Shown piece by piece: positions 1-8,975 of a stretch of 64,000 nucleotides of DNA. The number at the start of each line of letters is the position of its first letter. Within the stretch, counting starts at the first letter, position 1. The DNA lies in the NCBI GenBank assembly GCA_965226785.1, contig CBDDEC010000002.1, positions 992,001 through 1,056,000 of the forward strand. The letters run 5' to 3'. Made by a program: the position numbers and the translations under genes. A model generated the notes under the pieces. The model did no database searches, had not been told where the DNA came from, and saw only the letters and a list, made by a program, of their open reading frames with translations. This stretch comes from CBDDEC01 sp965226785 (GTDB lineage Bacteria; Chloroflexota; Dehalococcoidia; UBA2979).

Positions 1-386
1 GGGCTCGCGATGTCAGAACGACTTGCCTCCCAGCCCTGGATTTCTTGGTGAAGCGCGCCGCTCGAGGCGATGAGCCGGTCATCGGTCGCCACGTCGAGCA
101 GCGACTTGTGAAACGCATCGACGTGCTTCGGAGGGACAAGGCAGTCGTTCGGATGCGGAACTGGGGAGCACACGGTCCACATCTTGAGCTCGGCTCGAGT
201 TGGGTCGACGCCGCAAGGCGAGACCGCCAGCTTGACGCCATCGCGCTCGATGGAGGAAGTGCCACCGAAGTGGCCGAAGGCTGCCTCGAGTATGCGCTCG
301 ACCGGCGCGCGGAGCGGGGACGGCTCCTGGCAGCAACCTTCACCGAGTGCGAACGTCTCGTCGAGGACGTGTGCGCTGAGATTCAT
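1..386 (-). CDS. Hypothetical protein, C-terminus cut by window edge
   Basis: A minus-strand frame opens at ATG 386 and stays open for 128 codons to the window edge, so the C-terminal end is not visible. No other ATG precedes it in frame. The translation has a balanced composition, with a Cys pair near residue 18 and a segment around WTVCSPVPHPND, and reads like a real soluble protein. The plus-strand frame over the same bases is Arg-rich and looks like its shadow. No family is recognised and no Shine-Dalgarno is obvious. It lies just outside the tRNA-Ser scar, so it may be the edge of an integrated element. Confidence 0.5.
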   Translation of the reverse strand, partial: MNLSAHVLDETFALGEGCCQEPSPLRAPVERILEAAFGHFGGTSSIERDGVKLAVSPCGVDPTRAELKMWTVCSPVPHPNDCLVPPKHVDAFHKSLLDVATDDRLIASSGALHQEIQGWEASRSDIAS

Positions 387-469
387 GCCATGCTCGACTG
401 AGCGGCCGGCGACGACCCCACGGTCTTCATGGTGGCCTTGTTCATGCGCGGTGCGGCTGATGGTGCTGT

Positions 470-491
470 TGACCGCCAATCTGACCGCCAA
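470..491. repeat. Paired 10-bp direct repeats, 12-bp period (integrase arm-type sites)
   Basis: TGACCGCCAA occurs at 470-479 and again at 482-491, a period of exactly 12 bp, about 105 bp from the tRNA-Ser scar. Three other loci in the window next to a tRNA or tRNA scar carry the same geometry with TGACAGCAAC. This is the layout expected of arm-type binding sites for a tyrosine integrase. The assignment is inferred from position and periodicity. Confidence 0.5.
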
Positions 492-595
492 CGGGCTAGT
501 CTTTCGTGGTCAGTGCCGATGCTCAGTGGACAGTGACGTCAGTGTTTATGGGCTAGATGGACGCCCAGGGGACTCGGTGGACGCCTTCGGTCAGA

Positions 596-653
596 CTTGA
601 AAACCGTCGTGCGTTTCGGCGTACCGTGGGTTCGAATCCCACCCCCTCCGCCA
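596..653 (+). pseudogene. tRNA-Ser(UGA) 3' fragment, attachment-site scar
   Basis: From the anticodon loop CTTGAAA (596-602) rightward the sequence is tRNA-like: long variable arm, T-arm GTGGG/TTCGAAT/CCCAC, acceptor 3' strand and an encoded CCA at 651-653. The 5' half is missing. The bases before 596 do not pair with the anticodon stem and no GGAGGGG acceptor strand is present. A 3' tRNA remnant starting in the anticodon loop is the classic footprint of tyrosine-integrase insertion. It is not a working tRNA gene. Confidence 0.75.
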
Positions 654-751
654 GAAAGTCCTGTGAGGTGAGGCTTGCGCGGCAATCCGTGGAATTTGTC
701 GGGCGCCTCCGTGCGGCGCTTGCAGGCACGACAGCAGCCAATCAACAGCCA

Positions 752-1711
752 ATGATGATCCTCGTCAGCGCCGCCATCGCCGAAGCGTTCGCGGACCGCA
801 TTCGCGACCTCGACGCCGCGATCGAGGTGGCGTCGCTGCACCCCGACGGATCGATCACGCCGTCAGCGGAGGGTATCGAGGTGGCGTTCAAGTCCGAAGA
901 TGTCGGCCCGGAACGAGAAACGCTGTTGTCGTTGGCCGAGGCGGGGGAGTTGCGCTGGCTCCACACCTCGAGCGCCGGCACCGACAGGGCATTCTACCAG
1001 CGCCTGCGCGCACTGGACCAGGGGGTGCGCATCAGCAACTCCTCCGCCAGCGCCGAGCCGATTGCGCAGACGGCGATCGGCGGTCTGCTGAGCCTCGCGC
1101 GGGGGTTCCCAGCGTGGGCCGAGGGCCAGCGCGCACACGAGTGGCGTTCGCACGAGGGCCAGACGCCGGAGCTGCGCGGACAGACCATCGTCGTCGTCGG
1201 CCTCGGGGCGATCGGTGGGCACATCGCGCGCCTGGCGCAGGCGCTGGGCCTGCACGTGATCGGCGTGCGCCGCAGCCCTCGACGCGACGACGACAACGTC
1301 GACGAGCTGGTGACGCCTGGCGAACTCGCGAGCGTGCTGCCGCGCGCGGACTGGCTCGCCCTGGCCGTGCCGCTGACCGACGACACGAGAGGCTTGATCG
1401 ACGCCTCGGCGTTCGCGGCGCTGCCGCCCGGGGCGCGGGTGCTGAACGTGGCCCGTGGCGAGGTGATCGACGAGCCCGCGATGATCGCCGCGCTGCGCAG
1501 CGGTGCGCTGGCGGGCGCTTACCTCGATGTCTTCGTCGAGGAGCCGCTGCCGCCCTCGTCGCCGCTATGGGACCTGCCCAACGTGATCGTGACGCCCCAC
1601 AACTCCGCGTCCTCGACCGGAAACGTGGCGCGGGCGCTCGACATCTTTCTGCGCAACCTCGAACGCTGGGTGCGGGATAAACCCCTGGAGAACGAGGTCT
1701 CGGAGCGGTAG
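752..1711 (+). CDS. D-isomer-specific 2-hydroxyacid dehydrogenase
   Basis: NAD(P)-dependent oxidoreductase of the D-2-hydroxyacid dehydrogenase family, about 319 residues, predicted to interconvert a 2-hydroxyacid and a 2-ketoacid in the cytosol. The Rossmann fingerprint GLGAIGGHIA lies about halfway along. The signature NVARGEVIDEPAMI carries the substrate-binding Arg, and ENPLP-like EEPLPPSSPLW is followed by TPHNS with the catalytic His. The open frame begins at 557 inside the tRNA-Ser scar, but ATG 752 or 755 (MMILVSAA) gives the normal family length. The substrate cannot be told from sequence. It stands alone between two tRNA scars. Confidence 0.85.
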   Translation: MMILVSAAIAEAFADRIRDLDAAIEVASLHPDGSITPSAEGIEVAFKSEDVGPERETLLSLAEAGELRWLHTSSAGTDRAFYQRLRALDQGVRISNSSASAEPIAQTAIGGLLSLARGFPAWAEGQRAHEWRSHEGQTPELRGQTIVVVGLGAIGGHIARLAQALGLHVIGVRRSPRRDDDNVDELVTPGELASVLPRADWLALAVPLTDDTRGLIDASAFAALPPGARVLNVARGEVIDEPAMIAALRSGALAGAYLDVFVEEPLPPSSPLWDLPNVIVTPHNSASSTGNVARALDIFLRNLERWVRDKPLENEVSER

Positions 1712-1779
1712 ATGCTGCGTCAGTCCACGGAGCGACCCTTCGAGGCCTACCGCTCGCCGCGCTGGCTGCCGGGCGATCG

Positions 1780-2001
1780 TTGATTCAGGCATTGATTCGC
1801 GCCTCGCCGATTCCGCTACCACGGACGAGCGCGTTCAGACTGACGGGAGTGATTGGTTTCGCTGCTGGGCTCGTCGTGGTGCTCGGCTACCTCGGCATCG
1901 GGCCGTTCGACCTGCCCGGACTGCTCGACTATCCGGAGCCGTTAGACGGCGATGCGTCAGCGCCAGTGCCCTGGCGAGACCAATCATTCCGAGGCGTATG
2001 A
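1780..2001 (+). CDS. Possible small membrane protein
   Basis: A 73-codon frame with one hydrophobic stretch (roughly residues 22-44, including GFAAGLVVVLGYLGIG) and a Pro/Asp-rich tail. It ends just before the CAU-tRNA scar. No family is recognised and no clear ribosome binding site is seen. It may be a fragment exposed by the neighbouring recombination, so it is kept as a weak call. Confidence 0.25.
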   Translation: MIQALIRASPIPLPRTSAFRLTGVIGFAAGLVVVLGYLGIGPFDLPGLLDYPEPLDGDASAPVPWRDQSFRGV

Positions 2002-2011
2002 GGTTTGAGGG

Positions 2012-2069
2012 TGGTAGCAGGGGCCGGATTTGAACCGGCGACCGACGGCTTATGAGTCCGTTGATCATC
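2012..2069 (-). pseudogene. tRNA(CAU) 3' fragment, attachment-site scar
   Basis: Read on the minus strand, this contains an anticodon arm with loop CTCATAA (anticodon CAU, elongator Met or Ile2), a T-arm GCCGG/TTCAAAT/CCGGC, an acceptor 3' strand and CCA at 2012-2014. The D-arm and 5' acceptor strand are absent. The sequence leading into the anticodon stem is GATGATCA instead of tRNA. The segment around 2041-2069 recurs with one mismatch at 18548-18577. This is an att scar, not a functional tRNA. Confidence 0.7.
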
Positions 2070-2144
2070 CTGATGGTGGCGGTGCGGTCGCGGCGGGCTG
2101 TTCAGGAGCCGCGCCATGCGCTAGCGTCTCACGTGGGGAGCGCG

Positions 2145-2545
2145 ATGCCCGAGAACCGTGAGCTGGCGATCGATTGGCCCGACGTGGTGAACGAGGATGG
2201 CACCCCGATGCGGTGGTTCGGCGCGTGGCTCGTCGGCGACGAGGGTCGTGGTTCCACAGCGGACGCGGCGCCGCGTCGACTGCGCACACCGTCCCGCCGG
2301 ACGCGACGGGGATCGGCGACGAGGGTGCCGAGGGAGCGTGGTTCCACAGCGGACGCGGCGCCGCGTCGACTGCGCACACCGTCCCGCCGGACGCGACGGG
2401 GATGCGCGTGCGCCGCTGGCCCAATGAAGGTCTGGCAGCGGAGTACGCCGATCTGATCCCGGTGCCGGCCGGGCCGGTCGAAGCCGCGGACGCTCCCTTC
2501 GAGCGCGAGCAGCCGTTCAGTCTCCTCGCCGCCGAAGCATCCTGA
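2145..2545 (+). pseudogene. Small hypothetical protein disrupted by a 90-bp tandem duplication
   Basis: ATG 2145 (after GTGGGGAG) starts MPENRELAIDWPDVV and reads normally to residue ~36. It then meets a partial tandem duplication that changes frame. The downstream half (ending LLAAEAS, stop 2543-2545) is in another frame. Skipping from the first GGCGACGAG (2236) to the second (2314) restores one continuous ~107-residue protein. The intact ancestral gene therefore probably sat 11 bp upstream of the amidohydrolase as an operon partner. Function unknown. The duplication could be biological slippage or an assembly error. Confidence 0.5.
2248..2403. repeat. Tandem duplication, ~66-bp identical blocks with 90-bp period
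   Basis: The block beginning CGTGGTTCCACAGC occurs at 2248 and 2338, essentially identical through GACGGGGAT. The linker before the second copy carries 10 extra bases (GCCGAGGGAG) absent before the first, which breaks the reading frame of the overlapping gene. Confidence 0.85.
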
Positions 2546-2556
2546 GGGAGGACCGA

Positions 2557-3750
2557 ATGGTCGCTACCGACACCAACCCGAACGCCTGGAGAGCAGAGAC
2601 GCCCGGTCACGAGGGCTGGGCGCGTTCCGCGCGGCCCGACGACCCCAACAAATACTTCATGCTCTCCGCCGACTGCCACGGGCAGGAGCCGGCGGACCTC
2701 TGGGCCAAACGCATCGAGCCCGAGTACCGCCACCGTATTCCTCGGCAGGAGGTGGACACGGACGGCGTGAGGTGGCAGGTCACCGAGGGCCACCGCCCCG
2801 TGAAGATCCGCGACCTCAAGCTCGAGGGTGAGGACAAGGAGCGGAACGGCGCGGGCTATGAAGTGGACGAGCGGCTGCGCGACATGGATCGCGACGGCAT
2901 TGACGTGGAGCTGTCGTTCCCCAACAAGGGCGTGTCGGCGTGGGCGACGCCCGACCCTGTCTTTTCGCAGGCGATGTGCCGCGTGTGGAACGACTGGTCG
3001 ATGGAGCAGTACGGCGGCCATCCCGACCGCATGGTGCCAGCAGCCGGCATCGCGCCAGCCGACCTGGAAGGGGCGATCGCGGAGGTGCAGCGCGTGGCGG
3101 CCATGGGCCATCGCTGTCTCACGCTGCCCAACCGTCCGGTGTGGGGCCCGGGCGACGGCAGCGAGCTGAACTACAACCTGCCCGACTTCGATCCGCTGTG
3201 GGCCGCGATCGAGGAGGTCGACCTCCCGATCGCGCTGCACATCTCCACGGGCAAGGACCCGCGGGGCGCCCGCGGCAACGGCGGTGCCGTGATCAACTAC
3301 GCGGTGCACGCGCTCGGCCAGTCCCTGGAGCCAGTCGCCAACTTCTGCAGTTCCGGGGTGCTGGACCGCTTCCCGAAGCTGCGCATCGCCACGATTGAGG
3401 CGGGCATCGGTTGGGTGCCGTGGGCGCTGACGGCGATGGACGAGGCCTACCACAAGCACCACATGTTTGCGTTCCCCAAGCTCGATCTGCTGCCGAGCGA
3501 GCACTACCGGCGCAGTTTCTACGCGAGCTTCGGCGAGGATCCGCCTGGGCTGGCACTGGCACGGGAGTTCGATCTCACGAAGAACTACATGTGGGCGAAC
3601 GACTACCCCCACCAGGAGGGCACGTGGCCACACTCGGCTGCCGCCATCGAGCGCACCATGGGCGGGCTCACGGACGACGAGCGCGCCGCAGTGCTTGGCC
3701 TGAACGCGGCTCGCTTCCTCGGGATCGAGGTGCCGGTCGACAAACGCTAG
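2557..3750 (+). CDS. Amidohydrolase-family metal-dependent hydrolase (amidohydrolase_2)
   Basis: A 397-residue TIM-barrel hydrolase of the amidohydrolase_2 (decarboxylase/hydrolase) type. Near residue 29 is SADCHGQEP, the family's usual first-strand S-A-D-x-H-x-x-E-P site. ALHIS follows in the middle, EAGIGWVPW near residue 282, and NDYPHQEGTWP near the C-terminus supplies the late metal-site Asp. The ATG at 2557 follows GAGGGAGGACCGA. The gene is complete and follows the broken small gene closely. The substrate is unknown. Relatives include aminocarboxymuconate-semialdehyde decarboxylase-like and uncharacterised xenobiotic hydrolases. Confidence 0.85.
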   Translation: MVATDTNPNAWRAETPGHEGWARSARPDDPNKYFMLSADCHGQEPADLWAKRIEPEYRHRIPRQEVDTDGVRWQVTEGHRPVKIRDLKLEGEDKERNGAGYEVDERLRDMDRDGIDVELSFPNKGVSAWATPDPVFSQAMCRVWNDWSMEQYGGHPDRMVPAAGIAPADLEGAIAEVQRVAAMGHRCLTLPNRPVWGPGDGSELNYNLPDFDPLWAAIEEVDLPIALHISTGKDPRGARGNGGAVINYAVHALGQSLEPVANFCSSGVLDRFPKLRIATIEAGIGWVPWALTAMDEAYHKHHMFAFPKLDLLPSEHYRRSFYASFGEDPPGLALAREFDLTKNYMWANDYPHQEGTWPHSAAAIERTMGGLTDDERAAVLGLNAARFLGIEVPVDKR

Positions 3751-3863
3751 CCGTCTGGCCCCCGCTGTTACTCCGCCGCTGCGTAGACGTCACGGCCCCA
3801 GCGAATCGATCACCGGCCCCGACCCCTCTTCCTGGCGCACGCACGCCGCCAAGGAGGTTCGAG

Positions 3864-4395
3864 CTACAGCGTTGTGGGGCACGAAAACGTCATCAGTGTC
3901 AGGCCGCCCACCGGTAACGGTGGTGTAGGCCGCCGAGAATCGGCTCTGCGACGACACGGCAGCGAGCTGACGATGGCGGGAGTTCGCGAGCGCCCGCCGG
4001 TGGCTCCAGCTCTAACGAGCGATGCGGTCGCGTCTCGTCGTAGTAGCTGACGTACTCTCGCAGCACCCGCCGCAGATCTCTCGCCCAGCACGATCACGTG
4101 GTCCAGGCAGTCGCGGCGAAGCGTGCCGATCACCCGCTCGCAGATCGCGTTCGCGTTCGGCGACCGGATCGGCGTGAGCACGGTCTCGATGCCGATCCCA
4201 CGCGCCCGAATCACGAAGTTACCGCCGAAGCTGCGGTCGCGATCGCGGATCAGGAAGCGCGGCGCTGTGTTCCATGGCGTGGCTTCGATCAGCTGACGCC
4301 ACACCCACGATGCGGTCGGATGCTCCGTGACGTTCCAATGCATGATGCGCCGTCGCTCGTGATCTAGCAGGACGAAGACGTAGATCGTTTTGGAG
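3864..4395 (-). pseudogene. DDE (rve) transposase fragment, N-terminally truncated and frameshifted
   Basis: Minus-strand remnant of an rve-type integrase core. It retains strand residues around IYVFVLLDHERRRIMHW, the second catalytic Asp in IRDRDRSFGG and the catalytic Glu region NANAICERVIGTLRRDCLDH. It then shifts frame near 4080; the correct tail (LREYVSYYDETRPHRSLEL) continues in another frame to about 3915. The N-terminal third is missing: homology stops near 4395, where a serine-recombinase fragment on the other strand begins. Not functional. Confidence 0.75.
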
Positions 4396-4872
4396 TCCCG
4401 GGTTCGCGGCGCCCTGATTGATCTCCTGGCCGACCCCGAACGCATCATGCAGGAGGCACGGAAAGCGGTCTCTGAGTCTTCTCCGCACGACCGCAAGGAC
4501 TCGGTGGCGTCGGCGCTAGCCGCGCTCGAGCGGCAGCAACGTCGATTGATCGAGCTCTACACGGAGGGTGACCTGCCGAAGCATCTGCTTGAGGCGAAGC
4601 CGACCGCCCTCATGAGTCGCCGCCGTGACTTAGATGCCGAACTCAGCGAGCTCAGTCAAACAGAGGCGAGTGTGAACCTCGACGCCCTCGAAACCGGGAT
4701 GCCAGGTGCGGTAGAGGCCATTCGACACTGGATCGAGGAGGCTGACGGCGATGACTTCGACCTCATGCTCGAGGCCGGGGACGTACGAGTTCAGCCGACG
4801 CGGAGAGATCGTAATCGAGGGCGAGGTTCCGGCAGAGCCAGATTTCAATCCCACTGCACAAACATCGGCATG
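4396..4872 (+). pseudogene. Large serine recombinase, C-terminal remnant
   Basis: The translation from about 4396 (RGALIDLLADPERIMQEA) matches the helical C-terminal region that follows the zinc ribbon in large serine recombinases. The catalytic resolvase domain is gone. A frameshift near 4806 is indicated because the expected end, FNPTAQTSA with stop at about 4870-4872, lies in the next frame. A similar terminal stretch recurs at 27671-27696. Probably the residue of a serine-integrase element broken by the adjacent DDE fragment. Confidence 0.65.
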
Positions 4873-4956
4873 ACTACACGCTCATGCGAACGACTGGCAA
4901 TCCCCTTCCGCGTGCAGTTGGTCGCCTAACGATGCGCGACGTGGCGCCGATTAGCG

Positions 4957-5031
4957 CTCCAGCCACGCCGCGAGGCGGCCGGGCAGGCCGGCTAGCTCGA
5001 TCCCACCGCGCTCGTGGCCGCGCGGCATTGG
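4957..5031 (-). pseudogene. Short N-terminal gene fragment
   Basis: Minus-strand ATG 5031, preceded by a strong GGGGAGGAGA Shine-Dalgarno, opens MPRGHERGGIELAGLP and runs only 25 codons to TAA. The good ribosome site with an abrupt stop suggests the 5' end of a larger gene cut by recombination. The short sequence resembles starts of phosphotransferase-type proteins but is too short to assign. Confidence 0.35.
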
Positions 5032-5916
5032 TCTCCTCCCCACTGACGGCAAGTCTAACTCTAGGAGTGGTGTGAAAGGCGGGGGCAGGTCAGATCGGCG
5101 TGCCGAACGTCGAGTTTGAAGCCACAGAGGCTGAGCGCGCGGTGTTCGCTCCGGTCCGCCGCGCGCTGTTCCCTTCCATGGACGGCGAGAAGGGCCCATG
5201 GTCAGGCGTACCGGACCGACGCCGTCGTATCCGAGCGCTCATCAGACGGCTAGCGCGCACCCCCCAGCCGCTCTCTAAGCCGTCCGCGGCTCAGTTAGTC
5301 GGTGAGACGTGGTACCCGAGCCTCGCCGAGCTCCCCTGGGTCCCCGAGTGGCTGGACCACGTACTCGACGAGACCCGGCACCTGCCGAAGGGTGGGCGGC
5401 TCAGCGACGTACGCGAAGTGGTCGCCTACGGGTGGCGCCCGGCGATACAGCTGGCGGACCTGCGGACTCAGCCACCAACCGAGGTGCGCTTTGAAAGCGG
5501 AGCGAACCGCACACTGAGCAAGGCGAACGCGCAGCAAGCCTTGACCGCCGCGCTACGACGTATCTTCAAAGAGGAGTCTCACGAGACCGACTTCGAACAG
5601 TGGCGGGCGGAGAGCGAACTCGCTGCCATCGCCGGTGCGCGCCTCCGGACTCTTATTGCGAAGCTTCACAACGGATCCCCTTACCGCGCCGATCCGGGAC
5701 CACAGATCCGTAGCGACGTTGCGGTGTGGGCGCTCGTTCGCCTCGACGGCGTTGTGCCGTCGAAACTAGCCGCTTGGGCGCAGGCCCTCGATGAAGCGCC
5801 CAGCGAGCCAGGCAAGGGCCGACGTCAGCCCTTTCCGACGACCGATCGACGTTACCGTCAGATAGTTGAACCGCCCCGGGAATGTTGGAGGCTCCAGTCC
5901 TTGAGAGGATGGAGCG

Positions 5917-6237
5917 ATGACACGACCAGGCAGATACCCAGCGGAGATCCGCGAGCGGGCGGTCCGGATGGTGTTCGAGCACGAGCGGGACCACTCGTCG
6001 CAGTGGGCAACGATCAGCTCGATCGCCTCGAAGTTCGGGATGACGCCGGAGACGTTACGGAAGTGGGTGCGACGGGCTGAGGTCGACGGCGGCGCACGGC
6101 CGGGGCAGACGACGGAGGAGCAGACGCGGCTGCGGGAGCTCGAGCGCGAGAACCGTGAGCTGCGCCGGGCGAACGAGATCCTCAAGGCCGCTTCGGCTTT
6201 TTTCGCGCGGGAGCTCGACCCGCGACTGCCGAAATGA
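5917..6237 (+). CDS. IS3 transposase OrfA
   Basis: 106-residue DNA-binding subunit. It opens MTRPGRYPAEIRERAVRMV, with a helix-turn-helix around SSIASKFGMTPETLRKWVRRAE and a C-terminal leucine-zipper-like coiled coil (LRELERENRELRRANEIL). It recognises the IS ends. Its 3' end overlaps orfB by 4 bp. A slippery heptamer at 6198-6204 lies 30 bp before its stop, allowing a fused OrfAB transposase. Confidence 0.92.
   Translation: MTRPGRYPAEIRERAVRMVFEHERDHSSQWATISSIASKFGMTPETLRKWVRRAEVDGGARPGQTTEEQTRLRELERENRELRRANEILKAASAFFARELDPRLPK
6198..6204 (+). promoter_or_regulatory. Candidate -1 ribosomal frameshift site (TTTTTTC)
   Basis: In the orfA frame the codons are GCT TTT TTC, giving the heptamer T TTT TTC. 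Slipping back one base enters the orfB frame, which has no stop from here to orfB's ATG 6234. IS3 elements commonly make OrfAB this way; use here is inferred. Confidence 0.6.
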
Positions 6238-7124
6238 CTCGCTTCATCAAGACCCACCGCGAACGCTTCGGGGTCGAGCCGATCTGCCGGGAACTGCAGG
6301 TCGCCCCGTCCAGCTACTACGCCGCCCGGAGCCGACCGCTCTCGGCGCGGCGGGTGCGTGACGAGGCGTTGAAGGTGAAGCTGCAGCACGTCCACGCCGA
6401 ACAGTTCGGGGTCTACGGTGCGCGCAAGCTCTGGCGCCAGCTGCACCGCGAGGGCATCCCCGTCGCGCGCTGCACCGTGGAGCGGCTGATGCGGGAGCTG
6501 AGTCTCTCTGGGGTGGTACGTGGGAAGGTCAAACGGACGACCGTGGCGGACGAGAGCGCGCCCAGACCGGCGGACCTCGTGGAGCGGGACTTCCACGCAC
6601 CAGCCCCCAACCGGCTCTGGGTAGCCGACCTCACCTACGTGCCCAGCTGGTCGGGCTTCGTCTACGTCGCCTTCGTCATCGACGTCTACTCGCGCTCGGT
6701 CGTCGGCTGGCAGGCATCGCGCTCACTGCGGACCGAACTCGCGCTCGATGCCCTTGAGCAGGCGCTATGGGCGCGGAACGGACCCTTCGACGGGCTGATT
6801 CATCATAGCGATCGTGGGGTGCAGTACCTCTCGATCCGCTACACCGAGCGGCTCGCCGAGGCCGGGGCCGTGACCTCGGTCGGGAGTCGTGGTGACTCCT
6901 ATGACAACGCGCTGGCGGAGTCGGTGATCGGGCTCTACAAGGCGGAGTTGGTGCACCGCCGGGGACCGTGGCGCGGACTCGACGACCTCGAGCTGGCGAC
7001 GCTGGAGTGGGTGGACTGGTATAACCATCGGCGGTTGCATAGTGCGCTCGACTACCTGCCACCCGCCGAGTACGAGCGCAACCAGGAACGTGAGCTGGTC
7101 TCGGCAGGTGCCGGGACTCAATGA
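6234..7124 (+). CDS. IS3 transposase OrfB (DDE catalytic subunit)
   Basis: 296-residue integrase-fold transposase. HTH_21-like region near residues 10-100 (GVYGARKLWRQLHREGI), then the rve core. The catalytic D is in WVADLTYVP, the second D in IHHSDRGVQYLS, and E in DNALAESVIGLYKAEL. It ends with the usual WYNHRRLHSALDYLPPAEYE. Complete, so the element may be active. Overlaps orfA by ATGA. Confidence 0.93.
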   Translation: MTRFIKTHRERFGVEPICRELQVAPSSYYAARSRPLSARRVRDEALKVKLQHVHAEQFGVYGARKLWRQLHREGIPVARCTVERLMRELSLSGVVRGKVKRTTVADESAPRPADLVERDFHAPAPNRLWVADLTYVPSWSGFVYVAFVIDVYSRSVVGWQASRSLRTELALDALEQALWARNGPFDGLIHHSDRGVQYLSIRYTERLAEAGAVTSVGSRGDSYDNALAESVIGLYKAELVHRRGPWRGLDDLELATLEWVDWYNHRRLHSALDYLPPAEYERNQERELVSAGAGTQ

Positions 7125-7425
7125 ACCGAGTCTCCACTAAACCCGGGGCGGTTCAAGTCGGCGAGGCTACCAAGCTCCTGATCGCGCGCTGACCTAGAGG
7201 AAGAGTTCAGCTTCAGGCGAACAGATCCACCAGTCTGAGAACACCCGGCTTCTACTCGACCCATGGCCGAGCGAACGCAACCCGAGCACCGAGCCCACAC
7301 GCGACGACCGGAAAACTCCGGCGATGGTGTAGAAGCTCGCTGGTCGCCCGAACCTCGCACACTGATGTGGGACGAGCTGTGGCGACGGATCTTCCTCGGG
7401 ATATCCCCTCGGTCGGGAGCGTCCG

Positions 7426-8955
7426 ATGAGTGAGCATCAGAATCTCAGCGAAACGCATCGCAAATCGCTTGAGACCGAGTCGGCGATCGACTCGGAGATC
7501 ATCGAGGAGCGCGGATACGTCACGGTCACGCTCAAAGCGAGGCTCTCGGAACTCGGCTTTGGGCAGAACCAGCGGCGCGTTCCAACGCTGCTCATCCCCG
7601 TCCGTGGGCCCTCGGGTGCGATCTCGACGTATCAGTCACGTCCGGACATGCCGCGCGTCTTGCATGGCAAGACGGTGAAGTACGAAACGCCGTCGGGTTC
7701 CCGGATGGCGCTTGACGTACATCCGAGCGTTCGTAACCTACTCGGTGATCCCTCGATCCCACTGTTCGTGACAGAAGGCGTGAAGAAAGGAGACTCGCTC
7801 GTCTCGAACGGATGCTGCGCTGTTGCGTTACTCGGCGTCTGGAACTGGCGCGGCAAGAATGGTCGTGGCGGGAAGGCCGTGCTCGCCGACTTTGAATCGA
7901 TCGCCCTGAACGGACGCCAGGTCTACATCGCCTTCGACTCGGACGTGATGACGAAGCCAGAGGTACACGCGGCCTTGGAGCGACTCTCTGAGTTCCTCAA
8001 GAGCCGCGGAGGGCGCGTGCGGTTCATCTACCTAGCCGCTGGTAGGCATGGCGAGAAGGTCGGAGTCGACGACTTCTTCGCCGACGGTCGTACCGTCGAC
8101 GAGCTCCTAGGGCTCGCGAGCGCAAACCTCCGCCGACCTCCCCCCAGCGATCGGGAGCTTGTCTACGAAACAACGCCGTCGGGTCTTGTCTGGAACAAGG
8201 AGACTCGCGACGGTCGACAGCCGGTGCCGCTCACGAACTTCACGGCTGAGATCGTCAGCGACATCACCGAGGACGACGGTGCCGAATCGACACGAGCCTT
8301 AGAGCTCGTCGCCGAGCTGGACGGACGAAAGATCACGTTCACGCTGCCAGCTGCCCAGTTCAGCTCGATGAATTGGCCGCTCGAACACCTCGGCGCCAAG
8401 GCAATCGTCGAACCAGGTTTCGCACTCCGAGACCGTACGAGGGCCGCCATCCAGAGTATCTCGACGAAGATCGACGAGCGGACAGTCTACGGGCATACCG
8501 GTTGGCGCGAGATCAGCAACAGGTGGTACTACCTGCACCAAAATGGGGCGATTGGGCCGGATGGGACGGTCACCAGCGATGTAGAAACGAGGCTAGATGG
8601 GAACAGCGCCTCATTCGCGCTTCCCCCGCTACCCTCGGCAGAGAACGCTCGCACCGGCGTGGTCGAGAGCCTCAACCTACTCGGACTCAGTCGTGACGAG
8701 GTCACAATCCCGCTGGTAGCGGGGACGTTTGCGGCAGCTCTCGGCGGGACCGATTTCACGCTCGCCCTCGTCGGTACAACAGGACGTGGCAAATCTGAGC
8801 TGGCCGCTCGCTGTCAACAGCACTTCGGGTCAGCCATGACCCGCCTCAACCTGCCTGGCTCATGGTCATCCACAGAGAATGCACTCGAGGAACTGGCGTT
8901 CGTAACCAAGGACGCGCTCCTGGTCGTCGACGACTTCTCGCCGCAATCAGCCGGT
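7426..8955 (+). pseudogene. Mobile-element primase/helicase (DUF3854-DUF927 type), C-terminus cut by IS110
   Basis: Starts at ATG 7426. The N-terminal half has Toprim-like DUF3854 features: FVTEGVKKGDSLVSNG near residue 120 and YIAFDSDVMTKPEV near residue 165. The C-terminal half resembles DUF927, with Walker A GTTGRGKSE (about residue 450) and Walker B-like LLVVDDFSP (about 500). Host sequence ends at 8955 and the frame runs 19 codons into the IS, so the rest of the ATPase domain is lost. Such proteins prime replication of plasmids and integrative elements. 7193-7425 upstream holds no other gene. Confidence 0.7.
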
Positions 8956-8975
8956 TCTGATGCTCCTATCGCCTG

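Larger units (their letters stand above)
5867..7155 (+). mobile_element. IS3-family insertion sequence, complete, 1289 bp
   Basis: Terminal inverted repeats begin TGAACCGCCCCGGG at 5867 and end as its reverse complement at 7155. Further imperfect matching follows (TTGGAGGCTC against GTGGAGACTC). A 3-bp direct repeat AGT flanks both ends (5864-5866, 7156-7158), typical for IS3. Two overlapping genes, orfA and orfB, lie inside with a frameshift signal. Everything needed for activity appears intact. Confidence 0.93.
5100..7192 (+). pseudogene. Hypothetical protein gene interrupted by IS3 element
   Basis: GTG 5100 starts a protein (PNVEFEATEAERAVF...) that reads cleanly to 5866. IS3 occupies 5867-7155. 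One AGT target copy is retained at 5864-5866 and one at 7156-7158. Joining 5866 to 7159 keeps frame and gives the tail GEATKLLIAR with TGA at 7190-7192, so the intact protein was about 266 residues and lost only its last ~12 codons from the main exon. No domain is recognised. It sits just upstream of an element primase, which suggests a mobile-element accessory gene. Confidence 0.6.

Noticed and set aside
2248..2403. CRISPR-like repetition
   Set aside because: Only two long copies in direct tandem with no unique spacers of regular length; a simple duplication. No CRISPR array or cas gene is seen in the window.
2065..3633. Long minus-strand open frame of about 522 codons
   Set aside because: Antisense to the amidohydrolase gene; rich in His/Arg/Val-type codons typical of high-GC shadows and without any domain.
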